Below the pieces are notes generated by a model that worked only from the letters and a program-made list of their open reading frames with translations, was not told the DNA's origin and did no database searches. From Elusimicrobiota bacterium (GTDB taxonomy: Bacteria > Elusimicrobiota > Elusimicrobia > UBA1565): a stretch of 22,749 nucleotides of DNA. This document shows positions 19,679 through 22,749 of this stretch, one piece after another. Positions within the stretch are counted from its first letter, which is position 1. Each line of letters starts with the position of its first letter. Location: NCBI GenBank assembly GCA_003450735.1, contig DMEZ01000063.1, positions 410 through 23,158 of the forward strand, in the 5' to 3' direction. A program made the position numbers and the translations under genes.

Positions 19679-22621
19679 ATGATGCGCCTGCAGTCGAACT
19701 CGTTCAGGATGCTCTGCGAGTTCACTCCCCACTGCATCTGGATCGTCGACCCGGTCAGCCAGTATTTCCTGGAAGCCAACCAGGCCGCCCGGAAGCGCTA
19801 CGGCTATTCCCGCGACGAGTTCCTGAAGATGAAGGTCGCGGACATCCACCATCCCGACGACCATGAGCGGCTGCGGGAGACCCTCACGGCCAGCCACGGC
19901 CCCAAACAGCGCACGACCCGCTTCAAGCACAAGTCCAAGGGGGGGGAACTCTTCGAGGCCGAGGTCGTCTGCCGGCCCATGGAGTACGACGGGCGGCGGG
20001 CCTTCATCTGCGTGGCCGCGGAGATCGCCGACCTGAAGCGCACCGCCGAAGAGCTGCGGGGCGCCAAGGAGCTCCTCTCCACGCTCGTCGAAAGCGCCCC
20101 CGTGGTGTTCTTCCACATCAACGCGGACGGAGTGTTCACCCTCTCGGAGGGCGCCGGGTTGGCGGGCCTCGGGCTCAAGCCCGGAGAGGTGGTCGGGAAG
20201 TCGGCCTTGGAGGTCTACAAGCACAACCCCGACATCGTCAGGAACGTGCAGCGAGCCCTCTCCAACGAGGCCTTTGTCGCCGCCTCGGAGTCGAACGGCC
20301 GCGTCTTCGAGACCCACTACTCCCCCGACCGCAAGGGCGGCACCATCGGCGTCGCGGTGGACATCACCGAGCGGCGGGCCCTGCAGGACCAGCTCTCCGT
20401 GGTCGTCGCGAACTCTCCGCTGATGATCTTCCAGACCGACGAGAAGGGGATCGTGACCCTCTCGGACGGGAAGACCCAGGAGTTCGTCGGGCGCAAGCCC
20501 GGCGAGGCGATCGGGAAGTCCGCCTTCGAACTCTACAAGGACAACCCCGTGATCGTGAAGAACCTGCGCAAGGCCCTGGCCGGCGAGGCGATCAAGTGCC
20601 GCGTGGAGATCCGCGGCCGGGTGTTCGAGTCCCAGGTCCTCCCGCAGAAGATGAACGGGAAGGTGACCGGCGTCATCGGCGTGACGCTCGACGTCACCGA
20701 CCGGCACAAGGCGGAAACCCTCCAGCAGCTCCATTCCTCCGCCATGGCCGCCTCGATGGACGGCATCGCCATCCAGGCCCCCGACGGGACGTTCCTGTAC
20801 GTCAACGAGGCGCATCGGAAGATCTACGGCTACGCCTCCGCCTCCGAACTCGTCGGCAAGAACTGGCGGACGCTCTACGGCCAGGACGAGCTCCGCCGCA
20901 TCGAGCAGGACGTCCTGCCGGAGATCCTCCGCTCCGGCTGCTGGCGGGGGGAGACCCTCGCCCGGCGAAAGGACGGGACGGAGTTCCGCCAGGACCTCTC
21001 CATCACGGTCCTGCCCGACGGGGGCATGATCTGCGCCGCTCGGGACCTGACCGAGCGCGTCCGGGGCGAGCACATCCAGCACCAGCTCTTCGGAGCCATG
21101 GAAGCCTCGATGGACGGCATCTGCATCCAAGCCCAGGACCAGAGCATCCGATACGCGAACACCGCCTTCGCCCGCAAGTACGGCTTCGACTCCCCCGGCG
21201 AGCTCGCCGGCAAGGACTGGCGGGAGCTCTACCCCGAGGACGAGGTGCGCCGCCTCGAGACCGAGGTGCTCCCCACCCTGCGCAGGCACGGGGCCTGGCG
21301 GGGGGAGACGGTCGGCCTCCACACCGACGGCACCCGCTTCCTGGTGGAGGTCTCGCTGACCCTCCTGGAGGGGGGCGGGGCCGTCAACATCACGCGCGAC
21401 ATCACCGAGCGCAAGCGGGCCGAGGAGGAGCGCTCGCGCCTGCTGGCCTGCGAGAAGTCGGCCCGGTCCGAAGCGGAGCAGGCGAGCCGCGCGAAGGACG
21501 AGTTTTTGGCCATCCTCTCGCACGAGATGCGCACCCCGATGACGGCCATGCTCGGCTGGACCTGGCTGCTCAAGACCGGCTCCCTCGACGAGCCCGGCAA
21601 GGCGAAGGCCCTCGAAACCGTCCACAAGAACATGCAGCAGCTCTCGCAGATCATCGAGGACCTGCTCGACGTCTCCCGCATCGTCACCGGCAAGCTGCGC
21701 CTCAACGCCCAGCTCATCGACCCGCGCGCGGTGGTCGAGGCCGCCGTCGAGAACATCCGCCCGGCCGCGAGGGCGAAGTCCATCCAGGTCGACCTGGTCT
21801 GCGAGCCCAGCCACGGCCCCGTGCTCGGGGACCCCGACCGCCTCCAGCAGGCCGTCTGGAACCTCGCCTCCAACTCGATCAAATTCACGCCCGAGGGCGG
21901 CCGGCTGAGCGTCGCCCTGCGCAAGACGGGCACCAAGGTCGAGATCGTCCTCAGCGACTCCGGCCAGGGCTTCAGCTCCGAGTACCTCCCCTACCTCTTC
22001 GACCGCTTCCGCCAGGCCGAGGAGCCGCTCACCCGCACCTACCGCGGGCTGGGCCTCGGCCTCGCCATCGTGAAGCTCCTCGTGGAAGCCCACGGGGGGA
22101 CCGTCGAGGCCGCGAGCCCCGGCATCGGGCGGGGTTCGACCTTCACCATCCGCCTGCCGGTGCCCGCGGTGCGCACCGACGCCAGGCCCGACTCCCAGGA
22201 CGACGGGCACATCAAGGCCGGCTCGCTCCCGAGCCTCCGCGGGATCCGGGTCCTCGTCGTGGACGACGAGGACGAGCCCCGAGACCTCGCCAGCGCCATC
22301 CTGCGCCAGTGCGGGGCCGAGGTCCGCACCGCCGCCACGGCCGCCCAGGCCCTGCAGGCCTTCAAGGACTTCCGCCCCGACGTCTTCGTCTCGGACATCT
22401 CGATGCCGGGCGAGGACGGCCTCTCGCTCATCCGCAAGATCCGAGCCCTCGAGCACGGCCGGGGGGTCCCCGCGGCGGCTTTGACGGCCTCCTCGAGGGT
22501 CGAGGACCGCACGCGCGTGCTCCTGGCGGGGTTCCAGATCTATGTCAGCAAGCCGGTCGAGCCGGTCGAGCTGGCGGCCGTGGTCGGCAACCTGGCCGGC
22601 CGCACGCTGAAGGCCTCCTGA
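19679..22621 (+). CDS. Cytoplasmic hybrid histidine kinase with five PAS domains and a C-terminal receiver
   Basis: A 980-residue protein with no membrane segment, so sensing is probably cytoplasmic. Approximate order: PAS1 5-118, PAS2 130-235, PAS3 238-345, PAS4 350-470, PAS5 470-590, HisKA 604-672 (SHEMRTPMTAM, phospho-acceptor His615), HATPase 715-835 (N box NLASNSIKF, G1 DSGQGF, F box LFDRFRQ, G2 GLGLGLAIV), and receiver 855-975 (VVDDEDE; phospho-acceptor Asp906 in SDISMP; Lys958 in SKP). All catalytic residues are kept, so autophosphorylation and internal His-to-Asp transfer are expected. PAS2/PAS3 and PAS4/PAS5 are each recent internal duplicates. There is no DNA-binding output domain and no partner regulator nearby, so the output is unknown. 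ATG 19682 is an equivalent alternative start. Confidence 0.92.
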   Translation: MMRLQSNSFRMLCEFTPHCIWIVDPVSQYFLEANQAARKRYGYSRDEFLKMKVADIHHPDDHERLRETLTASHGPKQRTTRFKHKSKGGELFEAEVVCRPMEYDGRRAFICVAAEIADLKRTAEELRGAKELLSTLVESAPVVFFHINADGVFTLSEGAGLAGLGLKPGEVVGKSALEVYKHNPDIVRNVQRALSNEAFVAASESNGRVFETHYSPDRKGGTIGVAVDITERRALQDQLSVVVANSPLMIFQTDEKGIVTLSDGKTQEFVGRKPGEAIGKSAFELYKDNPVIVKNLRKALAGEAIKCRVEIRGRVFESQVLPQKMNGKVTGVIGVTLDVTDRHKAETLQQLHSSAMAASMDGIAIQAPDGTFLYVNEAHRKIYGYASASELVGKNWRTLYGQDELRRIEQDVLPEILRSGCWRGETLARRKDGTEFRQDLSITVLPDGGMICAARDLTERVRGEHIQHQLFGAMEASMDGICIQAQDQSIRYANTAFARKYGFDSPGELAGKDWRELYPEDEVRRLETEVLPTLRRHGAWRGETVGLHTDGTRFLVEVSLTLLEGGGAVNITRDITERKRAEEERSRLLACEKSARSEAEQASRAKDEFLAILSHEMRTPMTAMLGWTWLLKTGSLDEPGKAKALETVHKNMQQLSQIIEDLLDVSRIVTGKLRLNAQLIDPRAVVEAAVENIRPAARAKSIQVDLVCEPSHGPVLGDPDRLQQAVWNLASNSIKFTPEGGRLSVALRKTGTKVEIVLSDSGQGFSSEYLPYLFDRFRQAEEPLTRTYRGLGLGLAIVKLLVEAHGGTVEAASPGIGRGSTFTIRLPVPAVRTDARPDSQDDGHIKAGSLPSLRGIRVLVVDDEDEPRDLASAILRQCGAEVRTAATAAQALQAFKDFRPDVFVSDISMPGEDGLSLIRKIRALEHGRGVPAAALTASSRVEDRTRVLLAGFQIYVSKPVEPVELAAVVGNLAGRTLKAS

Positions 22622-22624
22622 TTC

Positions 22625-22653
22625 TTGCATGAACTCTCCGGTTTTGTTATTCT
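22625..22653 (+). promoter_or_regulatory. Putative promoter of the tRNA-Val gene
   Basis: TTGCAT (22625-22630), a 17-bp spacer, TATTCT (22648-22653). The tRNA begins 33 bases after the -10, giving a short 5' leader for RNase P. The first bases lie directly after the kinase stop. Confidence 0.5.
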
Positions 22654-22685
22654 GGCGTCGTCGTAATTCGCAAAGGGGTGAACTT

Positions 22686-22749
22686 GCCCAGTTGGCGCAG
22701 TGGTAGCGCGCTCCCTTGACATGGGAGAGGTCATAGGTTCAAATCCTAT
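22686..22749 (+). tRNA. tRNA-Val (anticodon GAC), 3' end outside the window
   Basis: A cloverleaf can be drawn: 5' acceptor strand GCCCAGT (22686-22692), U8-G9, D-stem GCGC with loop AGTGGTA, anticodon stem CTCCC/GGGAG with loop TTGACAT giving anticodon GAC (Val), variable loop AGGTC, and T-arm ATAGG-TTCAAAT-CCTAT with all five pairs intact. The window stops at position 65, so the 3' acceptor strand and CCA status cannot be seen. Confidence 0.92.

Noticed and set aside
19667..22630. A 987-codon minus-strand frame opposite the hybrid kinase
   Set aside because: Mirror of a gene with all kinase motifs; no recognisable motif of its own.
1..22749. CRISPR array or phage/integrase remnants
   Set aside because: No regularly spaced direct repeats with unique spacers, and no phage-type proteins in any frame.

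Overview
The window is 22.7 kb of GC-rich bacterial chromosome, with strong G/C preference at third codon positions nearly throughout. No transposase, integrase, phage gene or CRISPR array is visible. Several proteins carry signal peptides, one is a candidate lipoprotein, and there are murein endopeptidase-like enzymes, so a Gram-negative-type envelope is likely. The phylum cannot be fixed from sequence alone. A GC-rich free-living Elusimicrobiota or similar little-cultured lineage is a low-confidence guess.

Layout. (1) 2-638: the 3' end of a possible cysteine-peptidase gene and a candidate lipoprotein gene, both visibly less GC-rich than the rest. (2) 856-2954: a secreted protein with two intact staphylococcal-nuclease domains, overlapping by 4 nt a secreted alpha/beta hydrolase. 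(3) 3029-8095: three tandem paralogues of a secreted protein with two peptidoglycan-binding repeats and a C-terminal LAS-type (MepA-like) metallopeptidase domain. (4) 8129-9418: an AAA+ ATPase of the type often labelled 'associated with Flp pilus assembly'. (5) 9425-13243, minus strand: three unrecognised secreted proteins that all end in, or close to, a glycine-zipper hydrophobic hairpin. One of them has 12 cysteines arranged as 3 x 4. (6) 13351-14751, minus strand: a RumA/TrmA-family RNA uracil-C5 methyltransferase, divergent from (7) 14788-19664, a five-gene overlapping operon: gluzincin-like peptidase, motif-degenerate P1B-type ATPase, QueF, a possible degenerate 2-oxoacid:ferredoxin oxidoreductase-like protein, and an RluA/RluD-family pseudouridine synthase. 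(8) 19679-22621: a five-PAS hybrid histidine kinase. (9) 22686-end: tRNA-Val(GAC), cut by the window edge.

Two themes run through the window. First, regions 2, 3 and 5 form a secreted arsenal (nuclease, hydrolase, murein hydrolases, glycine-zipper proteins) that could serve macromolecule scavenging, envelope remodelling or antagonism; the sequence does not decide which. Second, eight transcription-unit heads place a -10-like hexamer only 5-8 nt before the start codon, so the mRNAs would be leaderless. Genes inside operons instead use 4-nt (ATGA/GTGA) or 1-nt overlaps or a Shine-Dalgarno site. Several of these promoters carry a GGGCC..TTGGTCC-type element at nearly constant distance upstream of the -10. 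That combination, with the glycine-zipper cluster, is the most promising undescribed material here.
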